Translations under genes and position numbers: made by a program | Shown here: positions 26,520 through 35,220 of the stretch, in pieces | Position numbering within the stretch: the first letter of the stretch is position 1 | How the letters are laid out: every line of letters begins with the position of its first letter | Assembly: GCF_964021845.1 (NCBI RefSeq) | Contig: NZ_CAXHZC010000008.1 | Coordinates: 62,001 to 126,000, forward strand | From: Arcticibacterium sp964021845 | GTDB lineage: Bacteria > Bacteroidota > Bacteroidia > Cytophagales > Spirosomataceae | Direction: 5' to 3' | DNA length: 64,000 nucleotides | The notes under the pieces: model-generated | The model's database searches: none | Seen by the model: only the letters and a program-made list of their open reading frames with translations | Told to the model about the DNA's origin: nothing

Positions 26520-27470
26520 TTATTTAATGTCAAAAGTTGTTTGACCAATTCTATATCCTTCAGAGTATAATTCTACAGTGTAAGAGCCAGAGTTGTAAGC
26601 AGAACCACTGTCATAAATGAATTCAACAGTTTGACCATCATTACTGAACATAACTGTTTGCTTTGCTGTATAAACTGTTTCTTTTCCACCAAATTTGAAA
26701 GTTCCAGAACCTGTAGCCATATCAGAAATGACAGCACCAGTAGGGTCCATTAATCTCATAAAAATGTTTTTATTCTCTTTCTTGGTTAATGGATTTTCAG
26801 CAAGTTTGAAAGCTACTTTGATTTTTTCAACACGCTTTGCTTTAAACTCAGCACCATCTCTTTCTCTACCTCTAGAGTTAATAGCAGAAATAGCATAGTT
26901 CATAGGTCTTAATGCAGATGCTAAAGATACCTTTTCGCTTAATTCTGAGTTTTTAACATTGATAGCGTATACAGAATCAGATAAGGCTGTTTTGGTGTTT
27001 TCCAAAGCAGTATTAGTCTCAATCAATTCAGTTTTTTCACTTATCAAAGTCTCGTTTTCGTTGGTAAGAATAACGTTAGCTTCTCTTAATTTAGCTATTT
27101 CGTTGTCTTTTTCTGTAAGTACAAGCTCGTAGTTTGAAATTTTGTCTTGATAATCTTTTAGGCTTACGTTTTTAGAGTAAATAAGGTTTCTTTTATCTTT
27201 TTCAAGCTGAGCTTTAAGTACCTGAAGTTCGTCTACTTGGCCGCCTAAAGCTGAAATTTCCGCAATTTTGCTGTCTAACTGAGTACCGATAGAGTCAAGT
27301 TTAGAGCTAGCAAGCATTAAGTCTCTATTTACTTCACTTACTTCTACAGTCTTGGCATCTACTTTTTGTCGTTCTTGAAAATAAAGGTAGCCTAACACTG
27401 CTGCTAGAGCTAATGCTACAATTAGACCAGCTTTTAGTCCTGAATTGTTGCTTTTTTCTGAATGTTCCAT
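26520..27470 (-). CDS. Membrane-anchored coiled-coil protein, unknown function
   Basis: 316 residues. A short charged N terminus is followed by one membrane helix (about 12-30), then a long coiled coil (about 40-185) rich in Glu, Lys, Leu and Asn. A beta-rich C-terminal domain (about 200-316) contains KVAFKLAENPLT and ends SYTVELYSEGYRIGQTTFDI. The topology suggests a periplasmic coiled coil carrying a folded head. I know this layout as a conserved hypothetical of Bacteroidota but cannot name a function. The 236 bases upstream (27471-27706) hold no gene that I can see. Confidence 0.78.
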   Translation of the reverse strand: MEHSEKSNNSGLKAGLIVALALAAVLGYLYFQERQKVDAKTVEVSEVNRDLMLASSKLDSIGTQLDSKIAEISALGGQVDELQVLKAQLEKDKRNLIYSKNVSLKDYQDKISNYELVLTEKDNEIAKLREANVILTNENETLISEKTELIETNTALENTKTALSDSVYAINVKNSELSEKVSLASALRPMNYAISAINSRGRERDGAEFKAKRVEKIKVAFKLAENPLTKKENKNIFMRLMDPTGAVISDMATGSGTFKFGGKETVYTAKQTVMFSNDGQTVEFIYDSGSAYNSGSYTVELYSEGYRIGQTTFDIK

Positions 27471-27706
27471 TTTTTTGATTTTTTATTAGTCAATTTTTTT
27501 AGGGAAAAGGAATGCAAAGATAAGCTTTTATTTACCATTGATAGCTCGCTCATGGTAGCTCCTAGTCGATGAATCAGTTTTTCTATGTGACGAAACGGCT
27601 ATTTTTTAAGTTAAAAGTGCATTTCCACTACATTAACTGTACTTTAGGTTCAATATTATATTAACGAAAGTTTTTTTAAGAAAAATTTAAGAAAAGCGAA
27701 AACTGT

Positions 27707-28726
27707 ATGGCTTTAATATCAAAAAAGAAGATACCTTATAAAATAAATCCTCCCCTAAGATCTTATTTGGAAAGGTATGGTAGGGAGCGAGAATTGCCCT
27801 TGAAATACAAAGATTTGCTACGGTTTGATAATAGGATTCCTCTTTTAGATAAAAACAATAATGACACACTGTGGGAAACGGTCTTTTATTCGCAGTCTGA
27901 CCTGAGAGAAATTTATGAGAACCTTAAAGTCATTTATGCCGATTTAAAAACAGATGGAGACGAGTCTGTAATTCAGCATTTAGTGGTAGACAGGGTAGAT
28001 ACTTGCACTTATGCCAATACTTCGCCTTTTAGAATTAGAATTATTAATAAGGTAAATGACAACTACGACTATTTCTATATAAAGAATGCTGATTCTTCAA
28101 GAGTTTATGGATTAGAACTGGAGCATTTACTTTCTCCAAATGTTTTGAGTTATATCACTCATGCTGATACTTTGGTAGAGGAGCATATTGCTGGAATTCC
28201 AGGAGATATTTTTATGGAGTTTCACTTAAACGATCTCAACCTTAATCCTATCAGACTAGCTAAAGAATTTATTAAGTTCAATGAGCGGTGCTTTGCCAGG
28301 CTTTTGGGAGATATGCACTCTGCCAATTTTGTTGTAATTATTACTCCTGACTTTGAAGACTTTCACTATAGAATTAGGGCTATTGATTTTGACCAACAGT
28401 CATATGAGGGGAGCAAGTCGGTTTACATGCCTCAATATTTCAGAGAAAATAATGCGATAATAGAATTAGGTATTAAATACATGACGCCTGAGTCTGTAAA
28501 ACAATATCAAAAAGAAGAAAGAACCTTAATAGGAAACAGAATAAAATCTGAAAAGGAACGGCTTAATAATTTGATGGCTGTAATGCGAGAAGACAATAAT
28601 TATTTGCCAGAGAACTTAGTTAAAATAAAAAAAGAGCTAAACGAGCATCATAAAACCAAGGTTTTTGCTAAATGCAAAAGCATGGCGGAGGTTTTGGAAA
28701 CCAACTTAACGCTGCTAAGTACTTGA
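27707..28726 (+). CDS. Uncharacterised protein with protein-kinase-like motifs
   Basis: 339 residues, no signal peptide. LLGDMHSANFVV (about 199-210) resembles the catalytic loop of aminoglycoside-phosphotransferase or HipA-type kinases (GDxHxxN). AIDFDQQ (225-231) resembles the following metal-binding DFD/DFG motif. Candidate nucleotide-binding residues such as Lys126 (YFYIKNAD) and the VEEHIAG hinge stand upstream in the right order. No glycine-rich loop is obvious. The C-terminal 90 residues are helical and charged. The substrate is unknown, and the kinase relation is an inference from motif order. Confidence 0.7.
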   Translation: MALISKKKIPYKINPPLRSYLERYGRERELPLKYKDLLRFDNRIPLLDKNNNDTLWETVFYSQSDLREIYENLKVIYADLKTDGDESVIQHLVVDRVDTCTYANTSPFRIRIINKVNDNYDYFYIKNADSSRVYGLELEHLLSPNVLSYITHADTLVEEHIAGIPGDIFMEFHLNDLNLNPIRLAKEFIKFNERCFARLLGDMHSANFVVIITPDFEDFHYRIRAIDFDQQSYEGSKSVYMPQYFRENNAIIELGIKYMTPESVKQYQKEERTLIGNRIKSEKERLNNLMAVMREDNNYLPENLVKIKKELNEHHKTKVFAKCKSMAEVLETNLTLLST

Positions 28727-28728
28727 GC

Positions 28729-29097
28729 CTATTTTAAGAAAGACATAATTAAAAAGAACCAGCCTAATATTAAAAGAGAGCCACCTATGGGTGCTACGGC
28801 ACCAAAAGTTTTAATGCCAGTAAAGCATATCAAATAAAGAGCTCCTGAAAATATTATAGTTCCCATAAAAAAGGAGTAACCGGCATAGTTGGAGTAATTG
28901 CTAGGAAATTCCTTGAAAAGTATTCCTGTCAAAACTAAAGCCAAGGCGTGGTAAAATTGATACTTTACTGCCGTTTCGAAAGTAGCCATGTTTCCCGCTT
29001 TTTCTAAGGTTTCTTTAAGTGCATGAGCACCAAAGGCTCCTACAAGTACACCCAAAAGGCCTAAAATTGCTCCAAAAATCAAAAAAGTCTTATTCAT
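28729..29097 (-). CDS. DUF423-family membrane protein
   Basis: 122 residues with four membrane helices. The start FLIFGAILGLLGVLVGAFGAHAL is typical of DUF423 (YgdD-like) proteins. Their function is unknown. The start codon overlaps the stop of the YggS gene by four bases. Confidence 0.88.
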   Translation of the reverse strand: MNKTFLIFGAILGLLGVLVGAFGAHALKETLEKAGNMATFETAVKYQFYHALALVLTGILFKEFPSNYSNYAGYSFFMGTIIFSGALYLICFTGIKTFGAVAPIGGSLLILGWFFLIMSFLK

Positions 29098-29753
29098 AAT
29101 CTTTTACCAAAAATTGCACTACCTACCCTTATTAATGTACTACCGTTTTTTACAGCCAGCGGCCAATCCCCACTCATTCCCATAGATAATTCTGTCAGAG
29201 GAAGTTCTGGGTTGTTATCTTTTACTTCGTCAAAAAGGTTTTTTAATCCTTTAAATTCTGTTTCAATTTCGTTTTCGTCATTGGTTAAAGTACTCATTCC
29301 CATCAATCCTATAATTCGAACATTGGAAAATATATCTAAGCCAGTTTTTAAAGCCTCTATAAGTTCGTTTTTGTCAAAACCTGTTTTTGTAGATTCTTTC
29401 GCAATATGCACTTGAAGCAAGCAGTCAATCACACGTTCGTTTTTGAGAGCTTGTTTGTTAATTTCTTTCAGGAGCTTTAAAGAATCTACAGAATGGATAA
29501 GACTTATAAAAGGAGCAATGTATTTGACTTTATTGCTTTGCAAGTGGCCAATCATGTGCCATTCAATATCCTTAGGTAACTCTTCTTGTTTTGAAATTAA
29601 TTCTTGAACATAGTTTTCGCCAAATCTTTTAAAACCAGTATTGTAAGCCTCTAGTATTTTATCATTACCTTGTCTTTTAGATACGGCAATAAGGCGAGCC
29701 TGATTATCTAATTGACTTTCTATTTCTTTTATTTGATGAGCTATTTGATTCAT
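29094..29753 (-). CDS. YggS/PLPBP-family pyridoxal-phosphate-binding protein
   Basis: This 219-residue protein has an alanine-racemase-type barrel. The PLP lysine is Lys26 in LIAVSKRQG. Family segments FGENYVQEL, WHMIGHLQSNKVKYI and MGMSGDWPLAVKNGSTLIRVGSAIFG are present. The protein keeps PLP and amino-acid pools in balance and has no known catalytic turnover. It sits between the MazG-like and DUF423 genes with overlapping ends on both sides. Confidence 0.95.
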   Translation of the reverse strand: MNQIAHQIKEIESQLDNQARLIAVSKRQGNDKILEAYNTGFKRFGENYVQELISKQEELPKDIEWHMIGHLQSNKVKYIAPFISLIHSVDSLKLLKEINKQALKNERVIDCLLQVHIAKESTKTGFDKNELIEALKTGLDIFSNVRIIGLMGMSTLTNDENEIETEFKGLKNLFDEVKDNNPELPLTELSMGMSGDWPLAVKNGSTLIRVGSAIFGKRL

Positions 29754-30217
29754 TAAGATAATAAGCTTTTTAAATCTGCAGGCGAGTAGTTTACACTTTT
29801 AAGAGTTTTGTGGTCCCCCTCTCTATAAACTAAAAATTTGTCACCGTCTTTTTTATAATAACTTTCTGTCCCTTTTTCTTTGTAATGCTTTTGGGTAGCA
29901 ATAGCCTCTTCCTCAGAATTACAAGCTTTGCTCATATTGGAACGTTGTACCTCGTCAAAAAGAGCTTTAAATTTATCTCCCAAGCCAAATTCTAATATAG
30001 CACCAGAAAGTACATATTGAATATCACAAAGTGCATCAGCCACTTCAATAAGATCATCGTTTTCAATGGCTTCTTTTAACTCATTAAGCTCCTCCGAAAT
30101 TAATTCTACCCTCAAATCACATCTTTTTTTTGCCGGAATAGCAGGTTTTTCAACTATCGGATGACGAAAGGTTTTATGGAATTCTGCTACTTGAGAGAGG
30201 GAATCTGGGGATTGCAT
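29753..30217 (-). CDS. MazG-like nucleotide pyrophosphohydrolase
   Basis: 154 residues. The metal-binding pattern ExxE...ExxD is seen in EELNELKEAIENDDLIEVADALCDIQYVL. The fold is the all-alpha NTP-PPase family (MazG and phosphoribosyl-ATP pyrophosphohydrolase-like). Such enzymes hydrolyse (d)NTPs to monophosphates, often as house-cleaning; the substrate here is unknown. It is the first gene of a three-gene overlapping operon with yggS and the DUF423 gene. Confidence 0.85.
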   Translation of the reverse strand: MQSPDSLSQVAEFHKTFRHPIVEKPAIPAKKRCDLRVELISEELNELKEAIENDDLIEVADALCDIQYVLSGAILEFGLGDKFKALFDEVQRSNMSKACNSEEEAIATQKHYKEKGTESYYKKDGDKFLVYREGDHKTLKSVNYSPADLKSLLS

Positions 30218-30346
30218 TACTATATTATTTGTTTAACGTGCCGTAAAATAAATTATCAAGACTATTGTCTTGCAAAGTTCTTGAAATTCGCCTAATATTG
30301 CTAAGAAAACATAAAGTCAATTAAATCTTAAAACTTTAAAAAAATT

Positions 30347-30988
30347 ATGAACAAAATAGTTAGGCTTTTTAGCGTGCTGGCCTTAGCTTCCACAGTAGCT
30401 TTTGTAGGATGTAAAGGAGATACTGGAGATCAAGGTCCTATCGGTCCAGCTGGTCCTACAGGACAAAATGGTGTTGATGGTCAAAATGGTACAGACGGTA
30501 CAGATGGTGTTGATGGTGTTGATGGTGTTGATGGTAATGCAAATGTTAAAAGCTTTATGGCTACAGTTGCTGTAGCTGACTGGGCTAATGTAGAGCGTTC
30601 AGGAATAGGTACTTCTACTACAAGTACTTGGGGTGGAGCTGCTGTTTCTAGTGATTTAATTACTGCTGATAAAGCTGTTTTTGTGGCTTTAATTTCAGGT
30701 GAAGAAAAAATTTCATTGCCAGTTTCTTTATCTAAAGAAATTGATGGTTCTGTGGAATCTCTATTGTTCTCTTATAAAACTGGCCAAGTGAGCTTATACT
30801 ATAAGAGTCAATCTCAACTTTTTGGTGGAAGCACTTCATATGCACCAGAGATGGACATTCAAGTTAAGGTAACGGTTGTTGAGGAAGTAGAAGTAGCTGC
30901 TCTTAAAGCTGCTGGAATTTCTCTTGATGATTATGATGCTGTAATGAATTATCTTGGAAGATCGGTACAACTACCGACCCAACAATAA
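30347..30988 (+). CDS. Collagen-like repeat lipoprotein
   Basis: 213 residues. The lipobox is FVGC. It is followed by about 13 Gly-x-y triplets (roughly residues 24-64), at first GPIGPAGPTGQNG and then several GVDG/GTDG units. A beta-rich C-terminal domain of about 150 residues has no family that I recognise. Short GxY repeats can form trimeric stalks, so this may be a surface-exposed trimer on a lipid anchor. The DNA of the triplets is repetitive (ggtgttgat units near 30505-30534), so the repeat number may vary between strains. Confidence 0.85.
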   Translation: MNKIVRLFSVLALASTVAFVGCKGDTGDQGPIGPAGPTGQNGVDGQNGTDGTDGVDGVDGVDGNANVKSFMATVAVADWANVERSGIGTSTTSTWGGAAVSSDLITADKAVFVALISGEEKISLPVSLSKEIDGSVESLLFSYKTGQVSLYYKSQSQLFGGSTSYAPEMDIQVKVTVVEEVEVAALKAAGISLDDYDAVMNYLGRSVQLPTQQ

Positions 30989-31007
30989 TATATATCATTT
31001 CTTTTTT

Positions 31008-31045
31008 AATAGCCTTTTCAGTTTACTGAGAAGGCTATTTTATTA
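31008..31045 (+). terminator. Terminator after the collagen-like lipoprotein gene
   Basis: AATAGCCTTTTCAG and CTGAGAAGGCTATT pair with one mismatch around a 4-base loop, then a T/A-rich stretch. The next gene starts just downstream at 31055, so some read-through is possible. Confidence 0.75.
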
Positions 31046-31054
31046 TATAGTAGT

Positions 31055-32170
31055 GTGAAGAAAATATTAGCCCTTATTCTATTTGTTTTTTCTCTATCTG
31101 GAGAAACTAATGCTCAGTTTTCTGATGATATCGCCAGCAAAAAGATTACTATTAATGGTTTAAATAAGCTTTATAACCTAGAGTATAGAGAAGCTGAAAG
31201 AATACTTAAACCAGTTTTACAGAAATATGAGGAGCACCCAGTTTCTTTTTTAATTAAGGCAACCTTACTACAGTATGAGTTTGCCCCGATAGAGCAAAAT
31301 GTCACACATTTTAAAGAATATATAAGCAATCTAGAGAAGTGTATTAAATTAGCCAAAGAACAATATGATGCTGGTAAATATAAAACGGATGCTACATTTT
31401 ATTTGCTAGCTGCCCATGGCAATATCAGTAGAGCATATCATTATAATAAAGATTACCTAAAAGCAGGATTAGAAGCTAAAAGAGCTTACTCCTATTTAAA
31501 AGAAGGTTATGGTTTAGCGAAAGAAAATAGTGAGTTTTATTTCACAAATGGACTTTACAAGTATTACAGAGTCCAATATCCAGAAACGCATCCTTCTATT
31601 AAGCCTATCATTTTCTTTTTTACAGACGGTAATAAAATGCAGGGTTTGGCGGACTTAAGACAGGCGAGTAAATCTAGTTTATTTAGCAGAATGGAAGCTT
31701 CGTTTTTCTTGGCGGGTATCTGTCTAAAATATGAAAGCCTCACTAAAGAAGCTGTTTCTATACTGAGGGTCTTGCATGAGAAGTATCCGAATAATCCAGA
31801 TTTTCTTTTAAAGTATATTGAAGCTCTATTGATAGGAGGTGAATTAGAGTTGTCCTCACAAAAACTAAAGAAATTGGAAGTTTTCAAAGGAGGAGATTAT
31901 GAAGTCGCTACTTTTGTGTTTCGCGGGGAAATTAGTTTTCTTAAGCGAGATTTCAACAAGGCAAGTATATCTTTTAAAAAGGCTGTTTCTCTAAAAAAAG
32001 AAGGTGCCGAAACATCAGACTTAAAGAGTATGGCTCTTTGTCGTTTAGGTGAGATAAGTTTAGGGCTGGGAGAAAACAAAAATGCAAAAGAGTATTTTAA
32101 GCAATGTTTGGATATAGCTGAATATTCAAGAATTATAAAAAAAGCGGAACTAGAATTGAAGAGATTATAA
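31055..32170 (+). CDS. Secreted TPR-repeat protein
   Basis: 371 residues from a GTG start. The signal peptide (LALILFVFSLSGETNAQ) ends near residue 21. The mature part is all-helical with TPR-like repeats; the clearest lie near the C terminus (ISFLKRDFNKASISFKKAV, ALCRLGEISLGLGENKNAKE). TPR proteins are scaffolds; the partner is unknown. It is one base away from the dihydroorotase gene, so the two may be co-transcribed. Confidence 0.78.
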   Translation: MKKILALILFVFSLSGETNAQFSDDIASKKITINGLNKLYNLEYREAERILKPVLQKYEEHPVSFLIKATLLQYEFAPIEQNVTHFKEYISNLEKCIKLAKEQYDAGKYKTDATFYLLAAHGNISRAYHYNKDYLKAGLEAKRAYSYLKEGYGLAKENSEFYFTNGLYKYYRVQYPETHPSIKPIIFFFTDGNKMQGLADLRQASKSSLFSRMEASFFLAGICLKYESLTKEAVSILRVLHEKYPNNPDFLLKYIEALLIGGELELSSQKLKKLEVFKGGDYEVATFVFRGEISFLKRDFNKASISFKKAVSLKKEGAETSDLKSMALCRLGEISLGLGENKNAKEYFKQCLDIAEYSRIIKKAELELKRL

Positions 32171-32171
32171 T

Positions 32172-33509
32172 ATGGAGAACATTTTAATAAAGAACGGGAA
32201 ATTAGTCAATGAAGGTAAAAGCTTCGAAGCTGATATTTTAATCAAAAACGGAAGGATTGAAAAGATTGCGACTAGTATTTCTTCAGAAGATTCTAATAAA
32301 ATTATTGACGCAAAAGATCAATACGTTTTACCAGGAGTAATAGACGACCAGGTTCATTTTAGAGAACCGGGTTTGACGCAAAAGGCCAATATCTACACAG
32401 AAGCTAGGGCCGCGGTGGCAGGTGGGACTACCAGTTTTATGGAGATGCCTAATACAGTGCCAAATGCTTTAACGCAAGAGCTTTTACAAGACAAGTATGA
32501 TATAGCAGAGAAGACTTCGTTGGCAAATTATTCCTTCTATATGGGAGCCTCTAATGATAATTATGAGGAAGTAATGAAAACGGACTTAAAGGCTATCTGC
32601 GGATTGAAAATTTTCATGGGAAGTTCTACTGGTAATATGCTAGTAGATAATGAAAATACTTTGGCTAAAGTATTCTCTAGTTTTCCTTCATTAATAGCCA
32701 CGCACTGTGAAGATGAAGAGACAGTAAAAAACAATTTTAATAGGTTTAAAGCGGAGTATGAAAACAAAGAAATACCTTACGATATACATGCTTTAATTAG
32801 AAATGAGGAGGGTTGTTATAAGTCTTCTTCTATGGCGGTTGATTTAGCTAAAAAATATGGGACAAGGCTTCATATCCTTCATATTTCTTCGTCACAAGAG
32901 ATTCCTTTATTTGATAATAGCTTGCCTTTGGCTGAGAAAAAAATAACTGCGGAGGTTTGCGTACATCACCTTTGGTTTGATGCCAAAGACTATAAACAAA
33001 AAGGCACAAAAATAAAGTGTAACCCTGCCATTAAGCATGACCATAAAGAGAAGCTTTTTCAAGCATTATTAGATGACAGGTTTGATGTTATAGCCACAGA
33101 CCATGCTCCACATCAATGGGAAGAAAAACAAAAGAGTTATTGGGAGGCACCTTCTGGTCTACCGTTGGTTCAGCATAGTTTACAAGCCATGTTAGACTTT
33201 AGAGCTCAAGGTAAAATTACCATAGAGCGTGTGGTAGAGAAAATGTGCCATGCACCTGCTGTTTGTTTTGAAGTGAAAGAGCGTGGATACTTAAGAGAAG
33301 GCTATTGGGCCGATATTGCCATCGTTGATGCTGATAAACCATCATTAGTTACTAAAGAAGGTTTGCATTATAAATGCGGGTGGTCTCCTTTTGAAGGGCA
33401 CACCTTTGGTTCATCGGTAAGTCATACCATAGTTTCTGGGCATTTAGCTTATGAAAATGGCATGTTCAATGAAGAGAAAAAAGGAGAGCGTCTTAGCTTT
33501 AACAGATAA
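32172..33509 (+). CDS. pyrC: Dihydroorotase (pyrimidine biosynthesis)
   Basis: This 445-residue amidohydrolase shows dihydroorotase class I landmarks: VHFREPG, AGGTTSFMEMPNT, the carbamylated-Lys region GLKIFMGSSTG, and ATDHAPH. The first metal-binding motif reads DDQVHF, so the usual HxH has Gln at residue 60 and keeps His62. From memory many Bacteroidota dihydroorotases share this Gln, so it may still be active. It closes N-carbamoyl-L-aspartate to dihydroorotate in the cytoplasm. Confidence 0.88.
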   Translation: MENILIKNGKLVNEGKSFEADILIKNGRIEKIATSISSEDSNKIIDAKDQYVLPGVIDDQVHFREPGLTQKANIYTEARAAVAGGTTSFMEMPNTVPNALTQELLQDKYDIAEKTSLANYSFYMGASNDNYEEVMKTDLKAICGLKIFMGSSTGNMLVDNENTLAKVFSSFPSLIATHCEDEETVKNNFNRFKAEYENKEIPYDIHALIRNEEGCYKSSSMAVDLAKKYGTRLHILHISSSQEIPLFDNSLPLAEKKITAEVCVHHLWFDAKDYKQKGTKIKCNPAIKHDHKEKLFQALLDDRFDVIATDHAPHQWEEKQKSYWEAPSGLPLVQHSLQAMLDFRAQGKITIERVVEKMCHAPAVCFEVKERGYLREGYWADIAIVDADKPSLVTKEGLHYKCGWSPFEGHTFGSSVSHTIVSGHLAYENGMFNEEKKGERLSFNR

Positions 33510-33561
33510 AAAAAAGCCCTTCGGTAAGAATTAGAACATTCTACATCGAAGGGCTTTTTTT
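33508..33561. terminator. Strong bidirectional terminator after pyrC
   Basis: AAAAAAAGCCCTTCG and CGAAGGGCTTTTTTT pair around a loop of about 20 bases, with T runs in both directions. The convergent small gene at 33560 ends inside it. Confidence 0.88.
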
Positions 33562-33754
33562 ATATGAATTGGGATCTTCTAAAAATTTTATTCAGAAGGG
33601 TTTTGTACAGGCTGCCATATTTTTCATAGCACCATTCTTTCAAGAGATTTACTTCTGTTGGAACAAGTTGCTTCATTCCTTTCATTAACTCTTTCTCAAA
33701 CAATTTGCTGTCAAAACTTACCTTCTCCAATATCATTTTTATGTATTCTAACAT
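33560..33754 (-). CDS. Small helical protein, unknown function
   Basis: About 64 residues from the ATG at 33754 (MLEYIKMILEKVSFDSKLF); another in-frame ATG at 33760 and a longer form reaching 33811 are possible. It is rich in Leu, Lys and Glu and ends in a basic tail. Its stop lies at the edge of the shared terminator, which supports it as a real transcription unit. I recognise no family. Confidence 0.6.
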   Translation of the reverse strand: MLEYIKMILEKVSFDSKLFEKELMKGMKQLVPTEVNLLKEWCYEKYGSLYKTLLNKIFRRSQFI

Positions 33755-33862
33755 TGACATAAGGATTAAAGGTTTTAGGTTACTTACAACATTAGTTAAT
33801 AAACTGTCCAATAAATATACGCTATAAAGAGCAAAATGTCAAATTGATTTATCTCATCATAG

Positions 33863-35092
33863 CTATACATCTACCATCTTTATAACGCTTTCAATATCCG
33901 CCGTATTGTCAAAAAAGGAGACTAAACGCACTAAAACTTCTTCCATTACGGCATCTGGGCAGGATGCTCCACAGGTTAGTAATATTTTTACTTTTTCCTT
34001 TTTTGGGAAATAATCTTTTGATGTTATGACTTTTTTCGAGTGAAGATCGAAGTGGGAGACTTCTGTTTTTGAAAGAAGACTTTTGTCAGACTGAATAAAA
34101 TAGGTTCTATGTTTTGTCTCGCAGAGCTCTACCAGGTGAGAGGTGTTTGAACTGTTATATCCTCCTACTACAATTGCTAAATCTGCAGTTTGGTCTATTA
34201 ACGAATAGGTTGCATCTTGATTGTCGTTTGTAGCATAACACAGGGTATCTCTGGTGTTTGCAAAATGCTCTTTCTCACTTTCGTTAGAAAGGTCAAAGTG
34301 TTTAACAATAACTGATTTTAAATATTCTGAAATTTCTTGTGTCTCAGAAGCAAGCATGGTGGTTTGGTTAACTACACCAATTTTTTTGAGATCTTCTTTA
34401 GGGTTAAAACCTTCCGAATATTGATTCGCAAATTCAGTATAGAAGTCTTCTGAATTCTTTTCACCAGTAATATAACCGGCTAACTTTTCTGCTTCTTTTA
34501 TATTTTTAATAACTAAGGTTGGCGTTTTTGCATTACTATGTGAAAACGTTGCTCTAGTTTCTTCATGGTTCGGTTTTCCGTGCACAATCACACTGTAGCC
34601 TCTTTCTCCAATTTGAGACGCCCTATTCCAAACCTTTTCTACAAAAGGGCAAGTGGTATCAAAAGCATAAGGATTAATGCCAATTTTGTTTAATTGTTCC
34701 TGAATCTCAATGGTCGTTCCAAAAGCAGGGACTATGACAATATCTTCTGTAGATAATTCAGCCCAATCAACTAATTGGTTTCCTCCGGTATCCATCAAAA
34801 AGCGAACACCTCGAGATAGAAGGTCATTATTAACATCGGGGTTATGAATCATCTCACTTAAAAGAAAGATTCGCTTATCTGGGTTTTCATTAAGGGTACG
34901 GTAGGCTATTTCTACTGCATTTTCTACGCCATAACAGAAACCAAAGTGGCGGGCTATATAAAACACGATAGGCCCAAAGTCTAGCTTGGTAGGAGAGAAG
35001 TCTTTTTTTAATTTATCTTTTACTCTTCTCTGCTCTTTGATAGAGCCAATTATAGTGCTTTTGTAAATTTCTGGTATATCAAACTTCTTCAT
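33863..35092 (-). CDS. ispH: 4-hydroxy-3-methylbut-2-enyl diphosphate reductase
   Basis: 409 residues. The three iron-sulfur Cys are Cys53 (HFGFCYGVENAV), Cys148 (DTTCPFVEKVW) and Cys285 (DTLCYATND). The protein is about 90 residues longer than the E. coli enzyme, with an N-terminal extension and internal insertions, as in the long form seen in Bacteroidota and cyanobacteria. It makes IPP and DMAPP in the last step of the MEP isoprenoid pathway. It is divergent from the Wzi-like gene. Confidence 0.95.
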   Translation of the reverse strand: MKKFDIPEIYKSTIIGSIKEQRRVKDKLKKDFSPTKLDFGPIVFYIARHFGFCYGVENAVEIAYRTLNENPDKRIFLLSEMIHNPDVNNDLLSRGVRFLMDTGGNQLVDWAELSTEDIVIVPAFGTTIEIQEQLNKIGINPYAFDTTCPFVEKVWNRASQIGERGYSVIVHGKPNHEETRATFSHSNAKTPTLVIKNIKEAEKLAGYITGEKNSEDFYTEFANQYSEGFNPKEDLKKIGVVNQTTMLASETQEISEYLKSVIVKHFDLSNESEKEHFANTRDTLCYATNDNQDATYSLIDQTADLAIVVGGYNSSNTSHLVELCETKHRTYFIQSDKSLLSKTEVSHFDLHSKKVITSKDYFPKKEKVKILLTCGASCPDAVMEEVLVRLVSFFDNTADIESVIKMVDV

Positions 35093-35220
35093 ATAAGGTT
35101 TGGAAAGTATATTTGAAAATCTTTGATGAATTATACTTTCATAACAAAAGTACTATTTATGAAAAGGAGACTTTAATAAAAATCTCTTTAAATTTGAGTT
35201 CATTTACCCATTTACGCATA

